Under the pieces are notes generated by a model. That model saw only the letters and a list, made by a program, of their open reading frames with translations. It was not told where the DNA came from and did not search any database. Shown one piece after another: positions 44,325-53,107 of a stretch of DNA of 64,000 nt. Source of the stretch: Desulfosarcina widdelii. GTDB lineage: Bacteria; Desulfobacterota; Desulfobacteria; Desulfobacterales; Desulfosarcinaceae. The stretch lies in the NCBI RefSeq assembly GCF_009688965.1, contig NZ_AP021875.1, positions 7,233,719 through 7,297,718 of the forward strand, in the 5' to 3' direction. The translations under genes and the position numbers were made by a program. The first letter of the stretch is position 1. Each line of letters begins with the position of its first letter.

Positions 44325-45104
44325 TCAGTGCTCCGGCGAGGGCGGGTAATCGGTAAAGTTTTGTGCCGCTTCCCAGGCTTTGGCATGTTTTAAGAAGATG
44401 TAGCCCGAAGAAATCATGGCGATGATCAGACCCGGCCATCCGTCCAGGAATCCTCGCTTCCACAAGTAACATTCCAGAAATTTTCCCAGGGTATGGGGAA
44501 TCCCGCTCAACAGGAAAAGTGGGCCGGCCCCGCCCCGACTCTTGACGTATACATCGGAAAACCGATTGGCCGTTGTAACGTGGTCGGAAATATTGCGGTA
44601 AACCAGATGACGCAGCGCTGCGGAGAGGGCTTCAACCGATCCGTCCACCATCAATTTTTCATGCAGGCCGTCGCCGACCCAGCTGCCGGCACCTTTGCGT
44701 ACGAGGCGAATCTTGCGATCGGGATACCAGCCGCCATGGCGGATCCAGCGGCCGAGATAGTAAGAAAGTCTCGGCATGGAAAAACCTGCCGTTTCGGATG
44801 CGGCCGACGCCAGGGCCTTTTGGATTTCCGCAGCCAGTTCCTCCGGTACGAATTCATCCGCGTCCAGATTGAGAATCCATTGGCCTTTGGCCTGCTCCAT
44901 GGCAAACTGCTTCTGATCGGCGTATCCCATCCAGTCGTGGTGGATCACCCGGGCGCCGGCGGCTTCGCACAGTGCCACAGTAGCGTCGGTACTGCCCGAA
45001 TCTACAACAATGACCTCGTCGGCGAAATTGGCGTGTTCCAGCAGATGGCCGATGCGGTCGGCTTCGTTGCAGGCAATGACCACGATGCTGATTTCAGCTT
45101 TCAT
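44325..45104 (-). CDS. Family 2 glycosyltransferase, WaaE/KdtX-like
   Basis: The protein has 259 residues from ATG 45104, with AGCAGGG just ahead, and overlaps the msbA stop by 11 bp. It shows ISIVVIACNEADRIGHLL, VVDSGSTDAT, the metal site NLDADEFV and the hallmark YLGRWIRHGGWYPDRKIRLVRKG of WaaE-type core glucosyltransferases. Such enzymes add beta-1,4-glucose to heptose I. A C-terminal hydrophobic stretch may anchor it. The partnership with msbA fits LPS export. Confidence 0.88.
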   Translation of the reverse strand: MKAEISIVVIACNEADRIGHLLEHANFADEVIVVDSGSTDATVALCEAAGARVIHHDWMGYADQKQFAMEQAKGQWILNLDADEFVPEELAAEIQKALASAASETAGFSMPRLSYYLGRWIRHGGWYPDRKIRLVRKGAGSWVGDGLHEKLMVDGSVEALSAALRHLVYRNISDHVTTANRFSDVYVKSRGGAGPLFLLSGIPHTLGKFLECYLWKRGFLDGWPGLIIAMISSGYIFLKHAKAWEAAQNFTDYPPSPEH

Positions 45105-46860
45105 CGGCCCTGCTGTTTGTGGAAAATTGTGTGGCATAGAGCTTGGCGTATTCTCCCTTTGCGGCCAACAGGGATTCGTGGGTGCCCTGCTCGACGATTC
45201 TGCCGGATACGATGACGGCGATCCGGTCTGCTCCCGCGATGGTGGACAACCGATGGGCGATCACCACCGTCGTTCTGCCGATCATCAAGTTTTCCAATGC
45301 CTTTTGAACCACCGCTTCGGCTTCGGAATCCAAAGACGAGGTGGCTTCGTCTAAAATGAGGATGGGTGCATCTTTGATCAATGCCCGGGCGATGCATAAT
45401 CGCTGTTTTTCACCCCCGGACAACCGGCCGCCCAGTTCCCCGATCATGGTATCGTACCCCTTGGGAAAACGCAGAATGAAGTCATGGGCAAAAGCCGCCT
45501 TGGCCGCGGCAACAATCTGATCTTCGCTGGCATCGGGATTGCCGTAGGCGATGTTGTCGCGCACCGTTTCATTGAACAGGATGGGTTCCTGGGTTACGAT
45601 GGAGATTTGGCGGCGCAGATCGGCAATGGAAAACTGGCGGATGTCGATGCCGTCGATGCAGATGCGGCCGCCGGTGACATCGAAAAATCGGGGAATCAGA
45701 TTGGCCAGGGTGCTCTTGCCGCCGCCGCTCATGCCCACCAGCGCCAGGGCCTGTCCACGCTTGACGGTCAGATCAATGTCTTTGAGCACATCCTGCTCGC
45801 CATAGCTGAAACGAACCTTTTCCAAAGTCAGGTCATGGGGGGTCGCGGCGATCTCTGCCGGTGTGGCAGGATCCTTTATCTCGGATCGCGTCTCGATGAT
45901 GTCGAAAACCCGATCGGCGGCGGCCATACCCTGCTGAATGGAGTTATTCAAGTTACTCAGCTTTTTGACCGGATCGTACAACAGAAGCACACAGGCCAAG
46001 AAGCTCATGAAGGTACCCGGCGTGGTTTTGCCGTCGATCACTTCCGATCCGCCGTACCAGATCACAAAGGCGATGCCCAGCCCGCCGAAAAATTCCATGA
46101 TCGGTGACGAAAGCGCCCGTACGATGACCCCCTTGATTTCCAGTTTGAAAAGCCGGTCTGTCCTTTCGAAAAACCGACGCTTTTCATGGGGCTCCATGCC
46201 GAAGGCCTTGACGATCTTGTTGCCGGCGAAGGTTTCGTGTAAAAATGCACTCAGGTCGGCCATGGCCTCCTGACAGCCGGTGCTTACCCGCCGGACTTTG
46301 CGACCCAGGATAAAGATCGGCCAGAAGGCCACTGGCAAGATAAAAAAAGCGATGATGGCCATACGCCAGTTCTGGTAAAAAATCACCGCTGTAAGGCCGA
46401 CGATGGTTGCCGCGTCCCGGACCGAACTGGTGACCGCTGTGGACACCATAGCTTTAAGGATGTTCACATCGTTGGTGATGCGGGACATGAGGGTGCCCGT
46501 GCGCTCCTTTTGAAAGAAGGCCAGGGAGAGATCCTGAATCCGGTCGTAAAGCATGTTGCGCAGTCGACGGATGATGTCCTCGCCGACATAATTCATGAAA
46601 TAATCCTGGCCGTAGCGCCCCAACCCGTTGATCAAAAAGACGACAATCACCACCAAAGGAAGCAGAACCAGCCCGGTGGTGTTCCGGTTAACGAAGATGT
46701 CGTCGATGACCGGTTTGATCAGGTATCCCATGGCGGTAGTGGCGCCGGAAACCATCAGGCTGCAGATGGCTGCCATCACTAACCGGCCGCTGTTTTTCCG
46801 GACCAAGGCCAGGATGCGCCGATGTCGATCCTTTATCTCAAAATTGAAAATAGCGTTCAC
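45094..46860 (-). CDS. msbA: Lipid A/LPS flippase, ABC transporter MsbA
   Basis: MsbA flips the lipid A core from the inner to the outer leaflet of the inner membrane. The 588-residue protein (GTG start at 46860, with AGGAAA upstream) combines six transmembrane helices (residues about 25-310) with one nucleotide-binding domain. The latter has Walker A GMSGGGKST, the signature RLSGGEKQRL and Walker B ILILDEATSSLDSEAE. A longer frame to 47070 is open but not family-like. Its position between core glycosyltransferase genes supports the assignment as MsbA rather than a drug exporter. Confidence 0.94.
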   Translation of the reverse strand: MNAIFNFEIKDRHRRILALVRKNSGRLVMAAICSLMVSGATTAMGYLIKPVIDDIFVNRNTTGLVLLPLVVIVVFLINGLGRYGQDYFMNYVGEDIIRRLRNMLYDRIQDLSLAFFQKERTGTLMSRITNDVNILKAMVSTAVTSSVRDAATIVGLTAVIFYQNWRMAIIAFFILPVAFWPIFILGRKVRRVSTGCQEAMADLSAFLHETFAGNKIVKAFGMEPHEKRRFFERTDRLFKLEIKGVIVRALSSPIMEFFGGLGIAFVIWYGGSEVIDGKTTPGTFMSFLACVLLLYDPVKKLSNLNNSIQQGMAAADRVFDIIETRSEIKDPATPAEIAATPHDLTLEKVRFSYGEQDVLKDIDLTVKRGQALALVGMSGGGKSTLANLIPRFFDVTGGRICIDGIDIRQFSIADLRRQISIVTQEPILFNETVRDNIAYGNPDASEDQIVAAAKAAFAHDFILRFPKGYDTMIGELGGRLSGGEKQRLCIARALIKDAPILILDEATSSLDSEAEAVVQKALENLMIGRTTVVIAHRLSTIAGADRIAVIVSGRIVEQGTHESLLAAKGEYAKLYATQFSTNSRADES

Positions 46861-47110
46861 GCTCGGTTTCCTATCGCATTCTTCGCATTTAATTAGGATG
46901 GCAGCTAAATAACCCATGCAAGCGGTTTTGTAAACGCCGTGCAAAAAAATAGAAGCCATGTCCTTGTGAAAAAAGACATCCCGTTGGAACGTATCGGAGC
47001 GTTGCCATTCCGTCCATGGCGTTATATATATGAACTGCTCATAGCTGACAGCCAAGAGGTTCATGGACACGGCGGTTTGGATTCAAGTCGTCGAAATACG
47101 GAAGACAACG

Positions 47111-48064
47111 ATGCCCCATAAAGAGATCGATCTTACATCAGTTAAAACCTATCAGGCTTTGACAAGGGCCTCCAAAGTGACGACAACGCTCGAGGGAAAA
47201 CGGCAAAAGTGCGGGCTCAGCGTTGCCGGTTTCCTCGATTCATTGCCGGCCGTCCTGAAGGCCGACGACCTGAAAGCGGTCGCAAAAGCTGTGGTACAGG
47301 CCCGGCAGGCGGACAAACCGGTGATCGCCATGTTCGGCGGCCACGTCATCAAGACCGGCTGCGCCCCGGTGCTGGCCGGCCTGGCGGACGACGGATTCAT
47401 TACCCATCTGGCCTCCAACGGCTCGGCGGCCATTCACGACACGGAGCTGGCTCGTTTCGGGCACACCTCGGAGGATGTCGCCGCACAGCTCGAAGACGGT
47501 TCTTTCGGCATGGCCGCGGATACCGCCAAACTGGTCAACGACGCGGCCAGGCGGGCCGCTGCCGGCAACGAAGGTTTCGGGGAAGCGGTAGGGGCCCTGC
47601 TGGTCGAAGAGAATGCCCCCCATCTCCAGCGGGCGCTGATCGCCCGGGCTTATGAATTGAATATCCCCTATACCCTGCACGTGGCATTAGGCACCGACAT
47701 CGTTCACCAGCATCCCACGGCCAGCGGGGCGGCTATCGGCGAGGCGTCGCTGAGGGATTTTCGCATCTTTGCATCCACCGTTTCCCGGCTGGGCGACGGG
47801 GGCGTGGTGATCAATTTCGGCAGTGCGGTGATCATGCCGGAGGTTTTTCTCAAGGCCCTGGCGGTGGCCCGCAATCTGGGCTCTCCGGTGAAGGGGTTCA
47901 CCACCGCCAATTTCGACATGATCCAGCATTACCGTCCCGGCGTCAACGTGGTACAAAGACCGGTGCTGTCCGGCGGCAGCGGCTACGCCATTACCGGCCA
48001 CCATGAAATCATGATCCCCCTGTTGGCGGCAACGATTTGCGAGTTCGCGGCAGCCGGTTCCTGA
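47111..48064 (+). CDS. Conserved protein of unknown function in the ADP-heptose region
   Basis: The protein has 317 residues from ATG 47111 with GGAAG just ahead; a longer start at 47063 is possible. It has no signal or membrane segment. Striking glycine-rich and charged blocks suggest an enzyme: MFGGHVIKTGCAPVLAGL, then HLASNGSAAIHDTELARFG, DGSFGMAADTAK, HVALGTDIVHQHP, GASGEASLRDF-like GAAIGEASLRDFR and the end GYAITGHHEIMIPLL. Two histidine-rich motifs (TDIVHQHP, TGHHE) could form a metal or nucleotide site. I know similar sequences in other bacteria, without a defined reaction; a deoxyhypusine-synthase-like NAD fold is a guess. The next gene downstream is gmhA. Confidence 0.8.
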   Translation: MPHKEIDLTSVKTYQALTRASKVTTTLEGKRQKCGLSVAGFLDSLPAVLKADDLKAVAKAVVQARQADKPVIAMFGGHVIKTGCAPVLAGLADDGFITHLASNGSAAIHDTELARFGHTSEDVAAQLEDGSFGMAADTAKLVNDAARRAAAGNEGFGEAVGALLVEENAPHLQRALIARAYELNIPYTLHVALGTDIVHQHPTASGAAIGEASLRDFRIFASTVSRLGDGGVVINFGSAVIMPEVFLKALAVARNLGSPVKGFTTANFDMIQHYRPGVNVVQRPVLSGGSGYAITGHHEIMIPLLAATICEFAAAGS

Positions 48065-48208
48065 CGCCTGCCCCGGCACCGCTTCCCGCTCCGATCATTC
48101 GGTAAGACGGATAAAAGGGCTGCAAGTCGTCGCGGTTTATGTTAATTTACTTATTTTGTCCCGCACGCCGGGGGGGGTAATCCAAACCAAGGAGCGCATG
48201 ACCATAAA

Positions 48209-48793
48209 ATGCTCGATACCATGATCGACGCCCACATCCGCTGTTTGCAAGGTCTCAAATCCATGGCATCTGGACTGGAAAATGCGGGTGCTGCCATGCT
48301 GCAATGTTTGCTCGGCGGCGGCAAGCTGATGATCTGCGGCAACGGCGGCAGCGCCAGCGACGCCCAGCATTTTGCCGCCGAAATCGTGGGCCGTTTCGAA
48401 AAAGAGCGCCGGGCCTACCCGGCGGTGGCCCTGTCCACGGATACCTCCATTTTGACTGCCGTGGGCAACGACTACGGCTACGATGAGGTATTTGCCCGCC
48501 AGGTAGAGGGCCTGGGACGGCCCGGGGATATCCTTATCGGCATCTCCACCTCCGGCGGATCGGAAAATGTGGTGCGGGCCGTACAATGTGCCCGCGGCAT
48601 GTCCATGCCGACGATCGGCCTGTTGGGAAAAGACGGCGGTGTGTTGAAGGAACTCGTGGATCGGGCCATCGTCGTGGAAAACGACACCACGGCCAGGATC
48701 CAGGAGGCCCACATTTTCATTTTGCATTATTGGGCCGGGCTCATCGAACGCGGCCTGATCGGCGATGGGGAAAACCGGGAGTCCGCTTCATGA
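48209..48793 (+). CDS. gmhA: Sedoheptulose 7-phosphate isomerase
   Basis: GmhA makes D-glycero-D-manno-heptose 7-phosphate, the first step of ADP-heptose synthesis for the LPS core. The 194-residue SIS-domain protein has ICGNGGSASDAQHFAAE, with the His and Glu that bind zinc or act in catalysis, and STSGGSENV as the second phosphate loop. ATG at 48209 is preceded by AAGGAG at a rather long spacing of about 14 nt. It overlaps hldE by 4 bp (ATGA). Confidence 0.95.
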   Translation: MLDTMIDAHIRCLQGLKSMASGLENAGAAMLQCLLGGGKLMICGNGGSASDAQHFAAEIVGRFEKERRAYPAVALSTDTSILTAVGNDYGYDEVFARQVEGLGRPGDILIGISTSGGSENVVRAVQCARGMSMPTIGLLGKDGGVLKELVDRAIVVENDTTARIQEAHIFILHYWAGLIERGLIGDGENRESAS

Positions 48794-50271
48794 CCGATTT
48801 CGAAGATTTAGGTCCCCGGCTGAAGCAGGCCAGGATTCTCGTGATCGGCGATCTGATGCTGGACTGCTACTATTGGGGCGAGGTGCATCGGATTTCGCCG
48901 GAAGCGCCGGTACCTGTGGTCCGGGTGAAGGAAAAGACCTTTCAATTGGGAGGCGCCGGCAATGTGGCCGCCAACCTTGCCGGCCTGGGCTGCAACGCCA
49001 CCGTCATCGGTCTGATCGGCCGGGACGAGGCCGCGGAGCGGATCCGCAACATGCTGGCGGCAATGGGGGTCGCAAGCGGCTGCCTGGACGACACCGGGCG
49101 ACCGACCATCACCAAAACCCGCATCATGGCCAGCAAACAGCAGGTCGTACGCCTGGACGAAGAGGACGGCCGCGCCATCGATGACGCCGTTGCCCATCGC
49201 CTTTTCGAATTCGCCGATAGTATGCTGGATCGGGTGGACGCCGTTGTTTTATCCGACTACGGCAAGGGAATGTTTACCTCCGGGACGCTCGTGCAGCAGT
49301 TGATTACCGCCTGCCGGAAACAGGGGCTGCCTGTTTTCGTCGATCCCAAGGGAAGGGACTGGCAGCGCTACGCCGGAGCAACCTGCATCACCCCCAATAC
49401 CGCCGAGCTTGAACTGGTGGCCGATGCCCCGGTCAAGGCCCGGGAAGACCTTATCCCGGCCGCTGGGAGGGTCCGCAAGCAACTGGAGCTGGACTGGCTG
49501 CTGGTCACCCGGGGCCCCAGGGGGATGGCCCTGTTCGGCCAGTTGGATGATCCCCTCATGATCGCCGCCCGGTCGCGGGAGGTCTTTGATGTGTCCGGCG
49601 CCGGGGACACCGTTATCGCCACCTTCGCCGCCTGCGTCGCAGCCAAAATGACCTTCGGCGACGCAGCCGCCGTGGCCAATGTGGCCGCGGGGATCGTGGT
49701 CGGCAAGCTGGGAACCCAGCCGGTGAAGTGGCCGGAACTGGAAACGGTACTGCAAGATGACCGCCGCAGCGAGCCGGCATCCACTTCGTGGAAGGTTTCA
49801 GATAGGCAAGAGGCTGTCTCGCGGCTCACCCGCTGGCGGCAGGCCGACCAACGGATCGTGTTTACCAACGGCTGCTTCGACCTGCTGCATCCCGGCCATG
49901 TCAGTTTGCTGCACCAGGCCCGTAAACTGGGGGACCGCCTCGTCGTGGGTCTGAATACGGACGCATCCATTCAACGACTCAAGGGGCCGCAGCGGCCCAT
50001 CCTACCCGGAGCGGATCGGGCGGCGATCCTCAGTGCTCTCGAGGATGTCGACATGGTGGTCTTTTTCGATGAGGATACCCCTTTGAATCTCATCGACCGG
50101 CTCAAACCCGATATTCTGGTTAAAGGCGCCGACTATCGCATCGAAGATGTGGTCGGCAGGGATCTTGTTGAATCCTACGGCGGGCGGGTTCGGCTGGTGG
50201 AGATCCTGGAAGGCCACAGCACCACTGCCATCGCCCGCAAAATTTCCGAAACCAATAGAGGTACCCCATGA
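48790..50271 (+). CDS. hldE: Bifunctional heptose 7-phosphate kinase / heptose 1-phosphate adenylyltransferase
   Basis: HldE performs two steps of ADP-heptose synthesis. From ATG 48790 (overlapping the gmhA stop) the 493-residue protein has a ribokinase-type N-terminal domain (residues about 1-320; LVIGDLMLDCYYWGEV, GGAGNVAANLA, and the C-terminal VSGAGDTVIA anion hole). The C-terminal nucleotidyltransferase domain (about 345-493) has FTNGCFDLLHPGHVSLL with the HxGH motif. The fused arrangement is as in Escherichia coli. Together with gmhA and waaC/waaF it provides and uses heptose. Confidence 0.96.
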   Translation: MTDFEDLGPRLKQARILVIGDLMLDCYYWGEVHRISPEAPVPVVRVKEKTFQLGGAGNVAANLAGLGCNATVIGLIGRDEAAERIRNMLAAMGVASGCLDDTGRPTITKTRIMASKQQVVRLDEEDGRAIDDAVAHRLFEFADSMLDRVDAVVLSDYGKGMFTSGTLVQQLITACRKQGLPVFVDPKGRDWQRYAGATCITPNTAELELVADAPVKAREDLIPAAGRVRKQLELDWLLVTRGPRGMALFGQLDDPLMIAARSREVFDVSGAGDTVIATFAACVAAKMTFGDAAAVANVAAGIVVGKLGTQPVKWPELETVLQDDRRSEPASTSWKVSDRQEAVSRLTRWRQADQRIVFTNGCFDLLHPGHVSLLHQARKLGDRLVVGLNTDASIQRLKGPQRPILPGADRAAILSALEDVDMVVFFDEDTPLNLIDRLKPDILVKGADYRIEDVVGRDLVESYGGRVRLVEILEGHSTTAIARKISETNRGTP

Positions 50272-50453
50272 CGATTAATCAGGAATTGCTGGAAATTCTC
50301 GCCTGTCCGAAATGCAAAGGCGAGATTCATCTCAACGAGGCTGAAGATGGGCTGATTTGCGAAGCCTGCCGATTGGTTTACGAGATTCGTGACGATATTC
50401 CCATTATGTTGATAGATGAGGCCAAACCCCTGTCCGTGCCCATCCAGAAATGA
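50268..50453 (+). CDS. Trm112-family / YcaR-like small zinc-ribbon protein
   Basis: The 61-residue protein starts with ATG overlapping the hldE stop (ATGA). It has the Trm112 pattern LLEILACPKCKGEIHL then a second Cys pair CEACRLVYEIRDDIPIMLIDEA, which makes a small zinc-ribbon. In eukaryotes and archaea Trm112 activates methyltransferases; the bacterial role is undefined. Its last residues VPIQK and stop TGA are encoded by the left end of the palindromic element at 50436, so the native C-terminus may have been different. Confidence 0.88.
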   Translation: MTINQELLEILACPKCKGEIHLNEAEDGLICEACRLVYEIRDDIPIMLIDEAKPLSVPIQK

Positions 50454-50576
50454 CCAATTTGCCCGATACCTGCGTTGCGCTCAACATTTATTCCTCGGAA
50501 TATTAACTATATATCTGCGGATAAATGTTTTGGACGCCTTGATCTCGACCAAATTTGCCTATTTCTGGACGGACAC
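50436..50576 (+). repeat. Imperfect-palindrome element, copy B
   Basis: This 141-bp element starts GTGCCCATCCAGAAAT and ends ATTTCTGGACGGACAC. It has the shared core TTCCTCGGAATATTAAC and CTGCGG, with inverted arms pairing over most of the length. Its left end lies inside the Trm112-like gene and supplies that gene's stop codon; the right end is 13 bp ahead of the DUF4416 start. Confidence 0.85.
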
Positions 50577-50589
50577 GATTTGGATAGCC

Positions 50590-51147
50590 ATGAGTAAGCC
50601 CCAACCCCCCAAACCGGCAAAACCGATTGTCGGCTTTTTTTTAAAGGAGCGGGATCTGGCAGCGGAAATCGTCCAGGCCCTGCAGGTACAGTTGGGGCCT
50701 GTTGACATGGTCAGCCCTTGGCTGGACTTTGACTTCACCACCTATTACGAAAAGGAGATGGGGGCCTCGCTCAACCGCCGCCTGGTGGTTTTCAAAACAC
50801 TCATGGAGCAGGACCGGCTGCCGTCGATCAAGCGGATGACCAACGATATCGAGGCCCGCTACCTGCAAAAAGGGAAACGGCGGGTGAACATCGATCCCGG
50901 CTACCTGCTTCCCGAACGGTTCGTGCTGGCCACCGGCAAGAATTTTACCCATCGCATCTATATTGGCCAACGGATTTACGCGGACCTGACGCTGATTTAC
51001 CAGAAGGGTGCCTTTCGCACCCTGCCCTGGACTTACCCCGATTATGCCGACCGATGTCTGATTGACTTTTTAACCCTGGTCCGGAATAAGTACATGCTGG
51101 ATCTGAAACAAATGGGGGATTCCCGAATTGCGGAATCGGGAGATTAA
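50590..51147 (+). CDS. DUF4416 family protein
   Basis: The protein has 185 residues from ATG 50590 (MSKPQPPKPAKPIVGFFL); an in-frame extension to 50416 runs through the repeat element and is not real. Family-like parts are GFFLKERDLAAEIVQ, SPWLDFDFTTYYEKEMG and NIDPGYLLPERFVLATGKNFTHRIY. Function is unknown; the gene is usual in this Desulfobacterota cluster with YicC and DUF370. No good ribosome site stands before it, perhaps because of the element inserted 13 bp upstream. Confidence 0.88.
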   Translation: MSKPQPPKPAKPIVGFFLKERDLAAEIVQALQVQLGPVDMVSPWLDFDFTTYYEKEMGASLNRRLVVFKTLMEQDRLPSIKRMTNDIEARYLQKGKRRVNIDPGYLLPERFVLATGKNFTHRIYIGQRIYADLTLIYQKGAFRTLPWTYPDYADRCLIDFLTLVRNKYMLDLKQMGDSRIAESGD

Positions 51148-51195
51148 GGAATTGAAAAAGTCAGTCCTGGTTCCGCCGGCGGAAAGGTATCCTGT

Positions 51196-52077
51196 ATGAT
51201 CAAGAGTATGACCGCCTATGCCCGGGCGGAAATTCAAACCGGTCCGACCGGTGTGCGGATCGAAATGCGTTCTTTCAACAATCGCCATCTGGATGTGGCC
51301 CTGAAGCTGACCCACGGTTTCGAGCCACTGGAGGAGCGCATCCGGAGCGTCATCGCCGAAACCGTAGCCCGGGGCCGGGTGGATATGCGGGTGCAGATCC
51401 AGGAGGAATCGGAAGCCGGCATCGACTTTGCCGTCAATCTGCCCCGGGCGCAGGCCTATCACCGCGCCCTTTCCCAATTGAAAGAGGAACTGGGGATCGA
51501 AGGCGCCATCGGACTGGAAACCGTCCTGGCCGGCGGCAGCATGGTTCAGGCCCTGGAAACGGAAAAGGATAGCGAAGCTGTATGGCCCCAGGTTCAAGAT
51601 TGCCTGAAAAGCGCCCTGGACCAGTTGGATGCCATGCGGCGGGTGGAAGGCGACAATATGGCCGCGGACTTCAAACAGCGTCTGGATGCCATTGAACGGA
51701 TGCTGTATGAGATCGAATCCCAGGCCGCGGGCCTGCCGGATATCTACCGGCAGCGGCTCAAAGAGCGCATCGACGCGCTGACCCACGGCCTGGTGGAGAT
51801 CGACGAAGCCCGCATTGCCCAGGAATCTGCCCTGCTCGCGGATCGCAGCGATATCTCCGAAGAGATCGTCCGGGCGAAAAGCCACATCCAACAGTTCAGA
51901 GCCCGTATGGAAGACGACACGCCGGCGGGAAGACCCTTGAATTTTCTGCTTCAGGAGTTCAACCGGGAGTTCAACACCATGGGCGCCAAATCCGGCAAGG
52001 CCGGCATGTCCCATGTGATCGTGGCGGTGAAATCGGAATTGGAGAAGTTGAGGGAGCAGGTCCAGAACGTGGAGTAG
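51196..52077 (+). CDS. YicC/YloC-family endoribonuclease
   Basis: YicC-like proteins are RNA-binding endoribonucleases involved in RNA turnover and stress survival. The 293-residue protein begins MIKSMTAYARAE, like the family MIRSMTGFGRAE, with the RSFNNRHLDVALKL block, and ends with the conserved LLQEFNREFNTMGAKSGKAGMSH. The middle part is helical (DQLDAMRRVEGDNMAADFKQRL). The TAG stop (52075-52077) overlaps the first base of repeat copy C. Confidence 0.93.
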   Translation: MIKSMTAYARAEIQTGPTGVRIEMRSFNNRHLDVALKLTHGFEPLEERIRSVIAETVARGRVDMRVQIQEESEAGIDFAVNLPRAQAYHRALSQLKEELGIEGAIGLETVLAGGSMVQALETEKDSEAVWPQVQDCLKSALDQLDAMRRVEGDNMAADFKQRLDAIERMLYEIESQAAGLPDIYRQRLKERIDALTHGLVEIDEARIAQESALLADRSDISEEIVRAKSHIQQFRARMEDDTPAGRPLNFLLQEFNREFNTMGAKSGKAGMSHVIVAVKSELEKLREQVQNVE

Positions 52078-52217
52078 TGCCTATCCAGAAATGGCCACTT
52101 TGCCCGATATCTTTGTTGCGCGAAAAATTTTATCCTCGAAATATCAACCATATGTCTGCGGTAAAATTTTTCTTGCGCCTCGATCTCGACCAAATTTTCC
52201 TATTTCTGGACGGGCAC
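52077..52217 (+). repeat. Imperfect-palindrome element, copy C
   Basis: This 141-bp element starts GTGCCTATCCAGAAATGGCC and ends CTATTTCTGGACGGGCAC. It is flanked on both sides by TA (52075-52076, 52218-52219), as expected for insertion into a TA dinucleotide. The first G of the element completes the TAG stop of yicC. The two arms pair at roughly 70 percent of positions. Confidence 0.88.
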
Positions 52218-52255
52218 TACGGAGGTTTGCATCCAGAAATGGCCAGGGTTTGAAA

Positions 52256-52510
52256 ATGGAAAAAAAACTGTTGAATATCGGATTCGGTAACACGGTGGTG
52301 GCTGATCGGGTGGTGGCCATTGTTTCGCCCAGTTCTTCCCCCATGAAGCGACTCAAGGACGAAGCCCGCCAGGAGCGCCAACTGGTAGATGCCACCCAGG
52401 GACGCCGTACACGGGCCATTATCGTCATGGACAGCAACCACATCTTTTTATCGGCGATTCAGTTCGAAACGGTTTCCCAGCGTTTCGAGGACTTGAAATC
52501 GGAAAAGTGA
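52256..52510 (+). CDS. DUF370 / RemA-like DNA-binding regulator
   Basis: The protein has 84 residues from ATG 52256 (MEKKLLNIGFGNTVVADRVVAIVSP). It matches the RemA family almost over the full length, including DATQGRRTRAIIVMDSNHIFLSAIQ. In Bacillus subtilis RemA activates extracellular-matrix and osmoprotection genes; in proteobacteria the role is unknown. An in-frame extension to 52091 lies in the repeat element and is rejected. Its stop overlaps the gmk start (GTGA). A partial CATCCAGAAATGGCC at 52230-52244 resembles the element's end again. Confidence 0.92.
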   Translation: MEKKLLNIGFGNTVVADRVVAIVSPSSSPMKRLKDEARQERQLVDATQGRRTRAIIVMDSNHIFLSAIQFETVSQRFEDLKSEK

Positions 52511-53106
52511 GCGGTTTGGCAGCGCAACAGGATCATCGTCAGGCACAGAAAAAAGGCCGGCTCTTCGTGGTTTCCGCCCCTTCAGGGGCTGGGAAAACCA
52601 CGTTATGCAGGGCGGCACGCGAGAAACTGCCCCATCTGGTCTATTCGGTAAGTTCCACCACCCGTCGGCCCCGCAAAGGTGAAGTTGACGGACAGGACTA
52701 TTTTTTCGTCTCCGAAGCGCAATTTCGCGCGGGCATCGAACGCGGGCTTTGGGCGGAATGGGCTCGGGTACATGACAACTACTACGGTACTTCCGCGCAA
52801 TTTCTCGACGACCACCTGCAGGCCGGTCGCGATGTGCTGCTGGATATCGACGTCCAGGGTGCCCGACAGATTCTGCAACGCTATCCGGAGGCGGATACGA
52901 TTTTCATCGCCGCGCCCTCCATGGCGGTGCTTCGCCAGAGGCTGAACGCAAGGGGTCTGGACAGCCCCGAGGTGATCGAACTGCGCATGAAAAACGCCCG
53001 GGCCGAAATGGATTGCCGGGATTTATACCGGCACGTGGTGGTCAATGACGACCTGGATGCGGCCATCGAGCGGTTTGTCGACATTTTAAGCGGCGGGGCC
53101 GACTGA
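52507..53106 (+). CDS. gmk: Guanylate kinase
   Basis: Gmk phosphorylates GMP to GDP. The 199-residue protein begins with GTG overlapping the DUF370 stop and has the P-loop SAPSGAGKTTL (about residues 23-33), the GMP-binding SSTTRRPRKGEVDGQDYFFVS, and the lid DIDVQGARQI. It lies between DUF370 and rlmB, as in many proteobacteria where gmk is coupled to a small DNA-binding or RNA polymerase omega gene. No rpoZ is visible here. Confidence 0.95.
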   Translation: MSGLAAQQDHRQAQKKGRLFVVSAPSGAGKTTLCRAAREKLPHLVYSVSSTTRRPRKGEVDGQDYFFVSEAQFRAGIERGLWAEWARVHDNYYGTSAQFLDDHLQAGRDVLLDIDVQGARQILQRYPEADTIFIAAPSMAVLRQRLNARGLDSPEVIELRMKNARAEMDCRDLYRHVVVNDDLDAAIERFVDILSGGAD

Positions 53107-53107
53107 T

